Shown here one piece after another: positions 35,945 through 44,190 of a stretch of 64,000 nt of DNA. Made by a program: the position numbers and the translations under genes. Each line of letters begins with the position of its first letter. The stretch's first letter is position 1. The notes under the pieces are model-generated. The model was not told where the DNA came from, made no database searches, and saw only the letters and a program-made list of their open reading frames with translations. This DNA comes from DAISKN01 sp963716925 (GTDB lineage Bacteria; Acidobacteriota; Vicinamibacteria; Marinacidobacterales; SMYC01): the NCBI GenBank assembly GCA_963716925.1, contig CAVQUX010000010.1:620001-684000 (forward strand), read 5' to 3'.

Positions 35945-36226
35945 GCGGACCCCGCGAGGAAGACGAACAGTTCGAGACGACTGGGCGAAGGCCGTAGCTC
36001 CCGAAGAGTACGCTCCGGGAGCTACGGCGCGGGACGGGCTCGCCTGAGCTCGCTCGATGTCCGCGAGTTAGCGTGCCCACTCGGCCTGACGCGCCCTCCG
36101 TCCATCGATGCACACCGAACGTCGAGTTTCTCGACTCCTGGCGTCCCGACCGCCCGCCGTCTCGTCGATAGCTTTTCGATCCTGTCGTGAGGCCTGACGG
36201 GTTATCATGGAGTCGTTAACGGTCGT
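35945..36226. other. Intergenic space with a 13-bp perfect inverted repeat
   Basis: No gene recognised. GCCGTAGCTCCCG (35991-36003) and CGGGAGCTACGGC (36016-36028) form a 13-bp stem with a 12-nt loop, 46 bp after the pseudopilin stop. There is no T-run behind it, so it is a terminator candidate of the hairpin-only type or an operator. The rest leads into the sulfotransferase gene, which has no clear ribosome site. Confidence 0.45.
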
Positions 36227-36826
36227 ATGACGTCGCCTGGACGAAACCGATGGACGGATCCGATCCTCGTCGTATCGGGTCTTCCCCGTTCCGGGACCTC
36301 GATGGCGATGCAAATGCTGGCGGCCGCGGCAGTGCCCATCGTTTCCGACGGTATCCGAGAGCCCGGAGAAGACAATCCCCGTGGGTACCTCGAGGACTCG
36401 CGCGTCAAGTCGCTTTACAAAGAGGGAGAGACGGGCGAGTGGCTCGCGGAAGCGAAGGGCAAGGCCATCAAGATCGTCTCCTTCTTTCTGAAGCACCTGC
36501 CCGCGGAACACGACTACATGGTGATCTTCATGCGCCGGGATCTGACCGAGATCCTGTCGTCGCAGCGGAAGATGCTGGAGCGTCGGGGTGAGACCGGCGA
36601 TACCAGCGACGAGCAGTTATACGAGATTTGGAGGACTCATCTGCAGGAGGTCGATCAGCTGCTCGAGGTTTCCCCCCATTTTGCTTCCCTGGACGTAAGC
36701 TACCGAGAGGTTATCGAGAACTCCCGCGAGCAAGCGAAGCGCGTCCGGGATTTTCTCGGAATGAATCTCGACGTCGACGCGATGGCCCGCGCCGTAGACC
36801 GAGAGCTCTACCGGAACCGCGCCTGA
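36227..36826 (+). CDS. Sulfotransferase-family protein
   Basis: 199 aa. The PAPS 5'-phosphosulfate loop ILVVSGLPRSGTSMAMQML is at residues 13-31. YMVIFMRRDLTEILSSQ matches the 3'-phosphate loop, and SLDVSYREVIENSREQAKRV the later conserved segment. Shorter than typical sulfotransferases (250-300 aa), with the middle lid reduced, as in small bacterial members. It would transfer sulfate from PAPS to an unknown acceptor. Alone between pseudopilin and PEP-CTERM genes, 13 bp before the end of the latter, which is convergent. Confidence 0.83.
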   Translation: MTSPGRNRWTDPILVVSGLPRSGTSMAMQMLAAAAVPIVSDGIREPGEDNPRGYLEDSRVKSLYKEGETGEWLAEAKGKAIKIVSFFLKHLPAEHDYMVIFMRRDLTEILSSQRKMLERRGETGDTSDEQLYEIWRTHLQEVDQLLEVSPHFASLDVSYREVIENSREQAKRVRDFLGMNLDVDAMARAVDRELYRNRA

Positions 36827-36839
36827 AGCGCGAGAGCGT

Positions 36840-37595
36840 TCACGCAGACTTGCGAGCGCGCGCGCTGGCCGCTTTCCCGGCTGCCAGGAGCAGCGGAAGG
36901 AGCAGGAGCATCGAGGGCTCGGGAACCGCGTAAGTCACTTGAAGCGTAGACGAGCGGACGGAAATTCGGTCTCCCTCCGGCTCGAAGAGGCCCCCGGGTC
37001 CGAGCGGGGTGATGTGGATCGCGAGCTCGTTGTCGTTCAGGAGAAACGCGATCTGGGCGGAGTTGCCGTTCTCGAGCGAGAACGTGGATTCGGCGAAAAA
37101 CGGGCTTCCCGGCAGGAATCCGAAAAACACTCCGTCGCCCAGCACCGCATCGTCCGGCTCACCCGTGCCGAGGATGATCTCGAAGAAGTCCGGGGGAGGA
37201 CCGGGGGTCGGCGACGTGTTCACGCTCGCCGCGGTGATGGTCAGCTTCAAGAACTGGAAGCTCGAGACGTCACCGATGGGAATGAAGATGTGCTTGTAGG
37301 AAACTTCGTTCGGTGTCCACTTGCCGAAGTTGTTGCTGACATCGTTCTGGTTGCTGATGGCGAAGTCGCCGTTATCGATGTCCGGAGCCGAGCCATCGCC
37401 CAGAGTTCGGGTGCGCACGAGATCCTGCGGGAAATCGAAGACGACGAAGGGATTGTTCACGTCCTCGAGTATCTCCTCGTAAGTGACGAGCCCGGCTTGA
37501 ACCGGAAGCGCAGAGAGGAGCGCGAACGATCCCGCGAGGAACCCAAGATGCGCGGCTCGCATGGCCCAATGAGAACGAAGCCGATCGTGTTTCAT
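36840..37595 (-). CDS. PEP-CTERM sorting domain protein
   Basis: 251-aa exported protein. N-terminal signal MRAAHLGFLAGSFALLSALP with cleavage near VQA; beta-rich body without known enzyme motif; C-terminal VPEPSMLLLLPLLLAAGKA followed by a basic tail. This PEP-CTERM signal is recognised by exosortase in exopolysaccharide-producing bacteria. Start ATG 37595 has GGGGAG upstream. No exosortase lies in the window. Base composition looks less GC-rich than in neighbours. Confidence 0.85.
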   Translation of the reverse strand: MKHDRLRSHWAMRAAHLGFLAGSFALLSALPVQAGLVTYEEILEDVNNPFVVFDFPQDLVRTRTLGDGSAPDIDNGDFAISNQNDVSNNFGKWTPNEVSYKHIFIPIGDVSSFQFLKLTITAASVNTSPTPGPPPDFFEIILGTGEPDDAVLGDGVFFGFLPGSPFFAESTFSLENGNSAQIAFLLNDNELAIHITPLGPGGLFEPEGDRISVRSSTLQVTYAVPEPSMLLLLPLLLAAGKAASARARKSA

Positions 37596-37968
37596 AGTAC
37601 TCCCCAGCTGTAGACTTAGATCCTTTGCTGTGGTCTGCAAGAAGCATGCACGATCCGGGCTTTAGCCGTAAGACATTCTATCGATTGCTCATTGCAAGCT
37701 GTCTATCGCTTCTTGAGCGGCCTTCTGACTCGGACGAACTGTCAACCATTCCGACACTCCAGGAAGTCGGGGAACGAACCCGAGTGCTACGGTAACTTAG
37801 GGTCTTGTCGAGTCTGTCAAATTCCTCGACGGTCCAGACCGGGGCTGGCCGGACTTCGCCCGATTCCACCCACGTCCTTGACAGGTTTCCCTGCCGCGTG
37901 CTAAACCTTCACCACCCCACAACCGCCGAGTCGGATTGTCTGCAGTCGAAGTCAGGAACTCCTCCTAA
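37596..37968. other. 373-bp divergent intergenic region
   Basis: Lies between the minus-strand PEP-CTERM gene and the plus-strand HlyD-like gene. Apart from a promoter candidate at 37878-37906 I see no gene, RNA or repeat. It should hold promoters for both directions. Confidence 0.5.
37878..37906 (+). promoter_or_regulatory. Candidate sigma-70-type promoter
   Basis: TTGACA (37878-37883), a 17-nt spacer and CTAAAC (37901-37906) on the plus strand. The -35 is perfect, the -10 only partly fits. It would give a leader of about 55 nt for the HlyD-type efflux gene. Confidence 0.4.
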
Positions 37969-39792
37969 TTGGATACGAATGTGAAAAAGTTGGCTCTTGC
38001 AATTCTGATTCTCGTGGGACTCGGCATCGCCCTCGGCGCCCTCTTGACCGGCGACGAGGATAGCGAGGTCCGGCTCACGGGGATTGTGTCGGCGAACGAG
38101 GCCTTCGTTGCCTCGGAGATCTCCGGCCGACTCAAGGAGTTACGGGTCAGCGAGGGAGACTTCGTAGAGAGCGGGCAGGTCGTTGCGGTACTCGCCACCG
38201 ACGAGATCGACGCCTCGAGACAGAGCCAGCTCGCCACCATCGAGCAGCTGACGGCGCGCGTCGCCCAGGGACGGGAGCGGGTGCACCTCGAAAGGGAGAG
38301 GGTGAAGTCCCAGATCGACAGCGCCGCAGCGAAACAAAACGCCGCGGAGAGCCAGCGGGAGGAGGTTCGCGCGGAGCTGGAGCAGGCCCGCAAGGAGTGG
38401 GAGCGCGCCGAGCAGCTGTTCGCGCAAGGACTCATTCCCCACCACCGCGTGGAGCGCCAGGAGGCGATGGTCGAGGTGGTGGAGGCCAAGCTTCAGACCG
38501 CCGAGGACCTCATCGAGGCCGCGCGCGCCGAGCTCGAGATCTATCGCGCCAGCGAGCGACAAGTGCGAGTGATGGAGCAGGAGGTGCAGCAGACGCAAGC
38601 CCAGGTGCAGGAGGCGCGCGCCGACCTCGAGCAGATCACCGTGCGTCTCGGTTACACCGAGCTGAAATCACCCTTGACCGGAATCGTCTCCTTGCGCGTG
38701 GCGCGCGAGGGAGAGTTCGTACCCGCCGGGGCCCCCGTCGTCACCGTGCTCGATCTGACGGACGTCTGGGTCAGAGCCCAAGTGGAGGAGACTCTGGTCG
38801 GGCGGCTCGCCATCGGCCAACCGCTCGACGTGGTCCTCGCTTCGGACGAGAGGGTGACGGGAAGAGTGACGTTCATCTCGCCCGAAGGCGAGTTCGCGAC
38901 TCAGCGGGACGTCGACCGGGTGAAACGCGATATCCGGACTTTCGGCATCAAGGTGGCGGTGGAGAATCCGGGCGGTACGGTTCACCCCGGTATGACCGCG
39001 ACCGTGCTGCTCCCGTCCGATGGCTCGGCGCCCGCTCCGGTCCAACCCATGAAGGAGACCTCGCTTCCGAACGAGCCACAGAAGGCTTCCGAGGAATCCC
39101 CTCCCCATCTGGCGGGAACCGCGATTGCAGCGTCCGTAGCGCCCCCTTCGCTCCGCGAGGCCGCTGGAACCAAGGGACCGGGCCCGAAGGCGCCGTCGAG
39201 ACCGTCCACGAGCGTTGCCGCCGCGCCCCGGGCGGGTCGAAGCTCCTCGAGACCCCAGTCTCCGGAAAAGCCAGTCACTTCCACATCGCCTCTTCCGCGC
39301 CCATCCAAGGTGGAGACGGCCGACGAAACGCCCGCGCGACCCGCAGTCGAGGTCGCGGACACGAGGCCCCCCCAAGGCGCGCCGGCGCCTCCGAGACCGA
39401 GCGCGACTCAGTCCATCGAGGAGGCCCTGAAGGATCCCGATCGCGCGAACGAAGCCGATCTGGAGAAGTACCTCCTCGAGGTCCTGAGCGATGACGCGCC
39501 GCCACCGGAGCCGCAAAAGCAATCGCAAGCGGGGACGACCGAGAGAGCCAGCGCGCGAGTTCCATGCAGTTCCGGAAGCTCGAAAGACTGCGCCGCGGCG
39601 GCTTCCGCCGGACCCAAGCCACCCTCGTTTCGCCTGGAAGGAATCTCCATCTCCGACGGACGGCGGGTCGCGATCATCAACGGCGCCCGCGTGTTCGAAG
39701 GCGAATCGGTCGATGGTGCAAGGGTGTCGAGCATCGCCGACAGCGAGGTACGGCTCGAGCTCGACGGGCGCACGATCACCCTTCGCTTCTGA
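37969..39792 (+). CDS. HlyD-type membrane fusion protein with C-terminal GspB-like domain
   Basis: 607 aa. Anchor helix LALAILILVGLGIALGALL, lipoyl halves (VSEGDFVESGQVVAVL and GIVSLRVAREGEFVPAGAPV), a long coiled coil (about 85-220) and barrel make a complete HlyD adaptor to residue 350. A Pro/Ser/Ala-rich linker of about 190 residues then leads to a compact domain FRLEGISISDGRRVAIING to DGRTITLRF, which resembles the C-terminal domain of GspB of type II secretion. Start TTG 37969, or GTG 37981. It is followed 2 bp later by its ATPase gene. Confidence 0.83.
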   Translation: MDTNVKKLALAILILVGLGIALGALLTGDEDSEVRLTGIVSANEAFVASEISGRLKELRVSEGDFVESGQVVAVLATDEIDASRQSQLATIEQLTARVAQGRERVHLERERVKSQIDSAAAKQNAAESQREEVRAELEQARKEWERAEQLFAQGLIPHHRVERQEAMVEVVEAKLQTAEDLIEAARAELEIYRASERQVRVMEQEVQQTQAQVQEARADLEQITVRLGYTELKSPLTGIVSLRVAREGEFVPAGAPVVTVLDLTDVWVRAQVEETLVGRLAIGQPLDVVLASDERVTGRVTFISPEGEFATQRDVDRVKRDIRTFGIKVAVENPGGTVHPGMTATVLLPSDGSAPAPVQPMKETSLPNEPQKASEESPPHLAGTAIAASVAPPSLREAAGTKGPGPKAPSRPSTSVAAAPRAGRSSSRPQSPEKPVTSTSPLPRPSKVETADETPARPAVEVADTRPPQGAPAPPRPSATQSIEEALKDPDRANEADLEKYLLEVLSDDAPPPEPQKQSQAGTTERASARVPCSSGSSKDCAAAASAGPKPPSFRLEGISISDGRRVAIINGARVFEGESVDGARVSSIADSEVRLELDGRTITLRF

Positions 39793-39794
39793 GC

Positions 39795-40776
39795 ATGGCC
39801 GCCATCGTCACCGAGGGCCTGCGGAAGGAGTTCGACGGCTTCGTCGCGGTTAAGGACGTCAGTCTTCGCGTCGAGGAGGGAGAGAACTTCGCGCTTTTGG
39901 GCCCGAACGGTGCCGGCAAGTCGACTTTCATCCGCATGCTCACCACGCTTCTCACGCCGAGCGCGGGAACGGCACGTGTCGCGGGCCACGATCTCCGAAC
40001 GGAGCCCGATACGATACGCAGGAAGATTGGAGTCGTTCCTCAGCCGATTACCTCCGACCTCAAGCTAACTGCCGCAGAGAACCTCCACTTCTACGCCAAG
40101 CTGTACCGCGTTCCTGGCGCGACGCGACGCAGGATCGTTCCCGAGCTCCTGAAGTGGATCGGGCTCTTCGAGTGGCGTGACAAGTACGTGGGAACGTTCT
40201 CCATCGGCATGCGCCGGCGGCTGGAGATCGCCCGGTGCCTCGTTCACGAGCCGGAACTCATCTTCCTCGACGAGCCCACGACCGGGCTCGACCCCGCGGC
40301 CCGTATCTCGATGTGGGAGATGATCGATCGCGTAAAGTCCGAGCGGACGGTCACGGTCTTCCTCACCACCCACTACATGGAAGAGGCGGACGCCCTCTCC
40401 GATCGAATCGCCATCTTCGATCACGGCGCCGTGGTCGCTGAAGGCACCCCGGAGCAGCTCAAGTCCGGCCTTCCGAGTCGCCGAGGTCATCGAAGTTCGC
40501 TTCGATCGCGAGCCCGAAGGATGGTGCGAGACGCTGAGGGGGCTCCCGGCGGTCACGGATATCAGCGAAGACGGCGGACTCTTTCGCATCCACAGCCGCG
40601 AGCGGTCTCGTTCGCTCCCGGCGATCGTGGAAAGGGCTCGCACCGAGGGCGTCGGCATCTCGGCGCTGTCGTTACGCGAGAATACGATGGACGACGTGTT
40701 CCTCCACCACACCGGTCGGGCGACCCGCGACGAAGTCGGCAGATTCCCAATCGATAACCGCTTGCTGCACACCTGA
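39795..40776 (+). CDS. ABC-2 type transporter ATPase (frameshifted near 40470)
   Basis: ATPase of a DrrA/CcmA-type exporter. Seen: Walker A GPNGAGKS, signature FSIGMRRRLEIARCL, Walker B LIFLDEPTTGLDP and TTHYMEEAD. After EGTPEQLKS the frame changes. The ATG frame runs on as an Arg/Ser-rich non-protein-like tail to 40757. In the +1 frame from about 40477 the family's real C-terminus appears: VAEVIEVRFDREPEGW to LRENTMDDVFLHHTG, ending at TGA 40774-40776. One extra base between 40455 and 40477 explains it. Either a sequence error or an inactivating mutation. Confidence 0.8.
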
Positions 40777-40786
40777 GTTTCTCAAG

Positions 40787-41897
40787 GTGCTACCCGCCTG
40801 GGCCATCATCGACCGCGATCTCCGCAAGTATTTTCGCAGCCCGGCGGTGCTCGGCGCCTCGATCGTTCTTCCCCTCCTGCAACTGGTCGTCATCGGCTAT
40901 GCCTTCGGGGGCAAGATTCGAGACGTCCCCGTGGCTCTGGTCGACCTCGACGGCGGCCCCGAGGCGGTGCGCCTGCGGGAGAAATTCGAAGCCATCCAGG
41001 CGAATGCCCGCACCTTCCGAATGCGGGAGGAACGAAGCCTCGACACGCGCCTGACGCTCACCCGCGAGGGGGTCGTGAGCGCGACGATCGTGATTCCCGA
41101 GGATTTCTCCCGCCGCGTCGCCCAGGGTAAACCGCCCGACGCTGGGCCTGGTCGTGGACAACACCGATCCCTTCGTGGTCACCACGATCAGCCAGAAGAT
41201 GGCCGAGGTCCTCGAAGCCACCAACCGGGGCGCGGTCGAGACGAGGTCCGTCAGTGGCGCACGCCTGGAGATCGTCGAGATCTTCCCCTTCGTGGAGTAC
41301 ATCCAGTACCTGCTTCCCGGCATCATCACCCTGGCCACCTTCTTCTGCGTGCTCATCGGCGGAGGGCTTCTGTACATCGACGACAAGGTTCGGGGAATCC
41401 ACGAGGCCTACCTCGTCAGCCCGATAACGAAGTTCGAGCTGGTCTTCGGAATGCACCTGGCGGGTGTGCTGAAAGGCACGTTCGCGGGCTCGGTGGTCAC
41501 CATCGTGGGAGTGCTGGTCTCGGGGCTTTCGAGCTTCATCACCGTCTGGAGCATCCTCCTGATGCTGCTGTTCCTTCTTGTCGTTTCTTCGTCCTTCGTC
41601 AGCATGACAACGCTCCTGATGGTCCGGGTGGACGATCCGATCGTGCCGCGCGTGGTGATCGGCGTCCTGAACACTCTTCTGTTCTTTCCCTCGGGAGCGG
41701 TCTATCCGCAGTCCAGCTTTCCCCAGTGGCTCCAGTGGATCGCCAAGGTCGACCCCTTCACCTACGCCGTGCACGGATTTCGAGCCGTGCTCTTGAAACG
41801 CGCCGGGGCGGTGGCTCTCGACGACTTCCTGATCCTGGCGGCGCTTTCGATGGTTTGCTTCGGCGGCGTTCTTCTGCTCTTCCAGAGGCGACTCTAG
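40787..41897 (+). CDS. ABC-2 transporter permease (frameshifted near 41135)
   Basis: Membrane partner of the preceding ATPase. The first 115 residues (LPAWAIIDRDLRKYFRSPAV, then a periplasmic DLDGGPEAVRLREKF domain) read from GTG 40787. The remainder (VVDNTDPFVVTTISQKMAEV, then five or six helices to VLLLFQRRL) is in the +1 frame. The break lies in CCGCCCGACG at about 41131-41139; removing one C restores RVAQGKPPTLGLVVDNTDP. Without repair the exporter is non-functional. Together with HlyD-GspB it forms a three-gene efflux operon. Confidence 0.8.
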
Positions 41898-41979
41898 CTT
41901 AGGCCAGCGCAGCGGCCGATGAATTCCCGATTTCAGGGACTTCGTCGGTTCGAGGGGATTGCAGCGACTCGAGGCCGCG

Positions 41980-42447
41980 TCAGTTCTTGCCCTGACGGGC
42001 CTGCCGCGCATTGACCCACTTGTCCCAGCCGTCCCGCAGAGCTTGCTTCTCCTCCGGAGTGAGCGATTGGACTTTCTGGATCTTGTCGGTCATCACGCGG
42101 ATCAGCTGCTGCTTCTGCTCGTGGCTCAAGGTGCCGAAAACCTCGCGCATCTTGGTGAAGAACTGCCGCGCCTTGGCCTTTTGCTCGGGCGTCAGATTCT
42201 GGAGGAAGTCGACGAGATCGCGGCCCGCCTGCTTCCATTCCTCCTGCCGCTCGGGAGGAAGGCCGCGGTATTCCTCGATCGCGTGTCGCCACGCGTCGGT
42301 CAACTCCTGCTTCTCGGAAGGCTCCAAGCCCGCCCAGGCCGCCGTCCACTCCTGGACCCGCGCTCGGGCGTCGTTATTCTGGCCGAACGAGACCGCGGCG
42401 TTGAAGAAGACGACGAGAAGAAGAGATGCCGGAATCAGCCTGGTCAT
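41980..42447 (-). CDS. Exported helical protein, DUF3106-like
   Basis: 155 aa from ATG 42447 with ribosome site GGAGG. Signal peptide MTRLIPASLLLVVFFNAAVSFG. The mature part is Gln/Glu/Arg-rich helices with two copies of an LTPEQKAKAR / LTPEEKQALR motif and YRGLPPERQEEWKQ. This is the pattern of small periplasmic DUF3106 and Spy-like proteins. Function not established; envelope stress chaperone-like behaviour is a guess from the helical repeats. Confidence 0.72.
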   Translation of the reverse strand: MTRLIPASLLLVVFFNAAVSFGQNNDARARVQEWTAAWAGLEPSEKQELTDAWRHAIEEYRGLPPERQEEWKQAGRDLVDFLQNLTPEQKAKARQFFTKMREVFGTLSHEQKQQLIRVMTDKIQKVQSLTPEEKQALRDGWDKWVNARQARQGKN

Positions 42448-42536
42448 GGGGTGCCTCCTGGCCACAATTTAGCTCGGTGAAAACGGGCGCGACGTGCGCG
42501 ATATCACAGAATGCGAGGGCAGCTTTTCAGCGCGAA

Positions 42537-43736
42537 TCATCGTGCGGCCACGCTCCGGGGCGCGATCGATTCGGGGGCGTCGTCGAGGGTCACTATCCAA
42601 ACGCTTGACCCGATCACCTCGTCGCGACGGTTTTTGCGGCTCGCGTGTCCGAGGACCAGGCGCTTGCCGTCGGGGCTCCAGTGGATTTCGCTCATCTGCC
42701 TGGAGTGGCGGTCGTAGTGATCGCTCTCGGGGTCGCTGAAGAACGTGAGGCGCTCCTCCCCGGTGCCGTCGGCGTTCATCAGGTACAGCTCTTCGCCCGC
42801 GCCCGGCATCCCCTGCCTTCCGGTTCCCGCAGGGTGCGCCCAGGCGATGGTCTTCCCGTCGGGAGAGAACGTCGCGTTCTCGTCGTGCTGCGTCGGCGTT
42901 CGCGTGAGTCTCACGAGGTCGCCCCCCTCGAGGTCGGAGGTATAGATGTCGCCTCGGAGGCCGCGGCCGCCGGGAGACTCGGAGAGGTCGGTGTAGCTGA
43001 AGATCAAGCGGCGGTCGTCCCGGGTGAAGCCCGATCCCTCGAGGAGGGTGAATCCCTCGGGAGGGTTCACGGCCCGGATGTTCGAGAGGCGAGGCTCGCC
43101 GTCGCGCCCAAACTCGACGTCTGCGTGCTTCATGCGCCACGCCCCCAGCTCTTCGCCCTTCCGGGCAAAGACGTCCGCCCAGCCCCAGTCATGTCCGCCA
43201 GGGTACTTCTCCATCGAGAACTCCTCGTTCCAGCAGATCTTCCTGCCGTCGTGGGAGAACGAGGGCCGGATGACGCCCCAGTTCTCCTCGTAGTCGGTGA
43301 GCTGCCAGAAACGGGTGCCTTCCCGATTCATGATCCAGACGTTGTTGTTGCGTCCGACCCCCGGCCTCTCGACGACTCCGTTGCCCTTCCGGCTGAGCCT
43401 CGACGACTCGGCGACGAACACCAGGTACTTCCCGTTGGGATGGTAGTACGGCTGGCCTCGAAAACCGGTTCGCCGGAGGTCCGGTTTCGCGCACGTGAGG
43501 CAACGCTGCCCGCTGCCATCCGTCCTCATGGCGTAGACCTCGAAAGTGTCGTTCTCCTGCCGGGTGAAGGCGATCTCGTTCCCGTCCGGAGACCAGGCGG
43601 GAAAAATCCCGTCCGTGATTCTCTCGAGGCTCTTCACTCGGCGCGATTCCGCCGTCGCATCGCCCGACAGCGCGATTGCGAACGCCGCGGCGAGGATTGC
43701 GTTCGCGTACGACAGTGAGCCCGACGAGTGCACCAT
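42537..43736 (-). CDS. TolB-like PD40 beta-propeller protein, exported
   Basis: About 399 aa from ATG 43736. Signal peptide SLSYANAILAAAFAIALSG. Six PD40 repeats: GIFPAWSPDGNEIAFTRQ, PYYHPNGKYLVFVAES, RPSFSHDGRKICWNEE, FTRDDRRLIFSYTD, TFSPDGKTIAWAHP and HWSPDGKRLVLGHAS. It is a close paralogue of residues 30-400 of the divergent gene at 44191 (same blocks such as GVVERPGVGRNNNVWIMN). It has no catalytic domain. The frame stays open another 102 codons upstream, but without domain support. Confidence 0.82.
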   Translation of the reverse strand: MVHSSGSLSYANAILAAAFAIALSGDATAESRRVKSLERITDGIFPAWSPDGNEIAFTRQENDTFEVYAMRTDGSGQRCLTCAKPDLRRTGFRGQPYYHPNGKYLVFVAESSRLSRKGNGVVERPGVGRNNNVWIMNREGTRFWQLTDYEENWGVIRPSFSHDGRKICWNEEFSMEKYPGGHDWGWADVFARKGEELGAWRMKHADVEFGRDGEPRLSNIRAVNPPEGFTLLEGSGFTRDDRRLIFSYTDLSESPGGRGLRGDIYTSDLEGGDLVRLTRTPTQHDENATFSPDGKTIAWAHPAGTGRQGMPGAGEELYLMNADGTGEERLTFFSDPESDHYDRHSRQMSEIHWSPDGKRLVLGHASRKNRRDEVIGSSVWIVTLDDAPESIAPRSVAAR

Positions 43737-44190
43737 TTCATGAGCTCCGGGACCGGCGCCAGCTTGTATCCACTCCAAGTCCTGCACCCAACGCACCGGG
43801 AGCCGCCCCGACATGGGTTCGATCCACCGGTATTGCAACTTTGCGGCCAGGACTGCGCGCGAGGGCCCCTCCTCGAGGAATGACTCGAATGATCGGACGG
43901 GCCGGTATTTGCGGCGGCGACCGGAGCCGGCGGCCTCGTCTCCTGCCGGCCTCGTTGGCGCTTGTCCCGCGGCCACGTCCTCCTCTTCGCTCGGGGCGTC
44001 CTCCAGCGTGGTCATGTCCCCCGGGCACGATCGCGCTCTCATCCTTGCCCGTCGGCGGTCCGGCCTGGTCCGATATTTGCAAGCTCCAGAGACTAAAGGT
44101 GAATCGTCGCGGTTTCAAGATGGAGCGTTTGGCCTCCATGGCTGAAGCCGCTATGCTCCAAGGACGAGCAAGGTACAGGGGAGGGTGAGC
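43737..44190. other. 454-bp region between head-to-head paralogues
   Basis: Between the two divergent propeller genes. On the minus strand the frame of the 42537-43736 gene stays open to 44042 and reads protein-like near its end (SFESFLEEGPSRAV, RLPVRWVQDLEW), so an N-terminal extension or the remnant of another gene is possible. A sigma-54-like promoter sits at 44066-44081 on the plus strand. Nothing else recognised. Confidence 0.45.
44066..44081 (+). promoter_or_regulatory. Candidate sigma-54 promoter
   Basis: TGGTCCG-ATAT-TTGCA matches TGGCACG-N4-TTGCW at 10 of 12 fixed positions, including the invariant GG and GC at the correct spacing. It points to the propeller-hydrolase gene at 44191, leaving a leader of about 95 nt. 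Confidence 0.5.
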
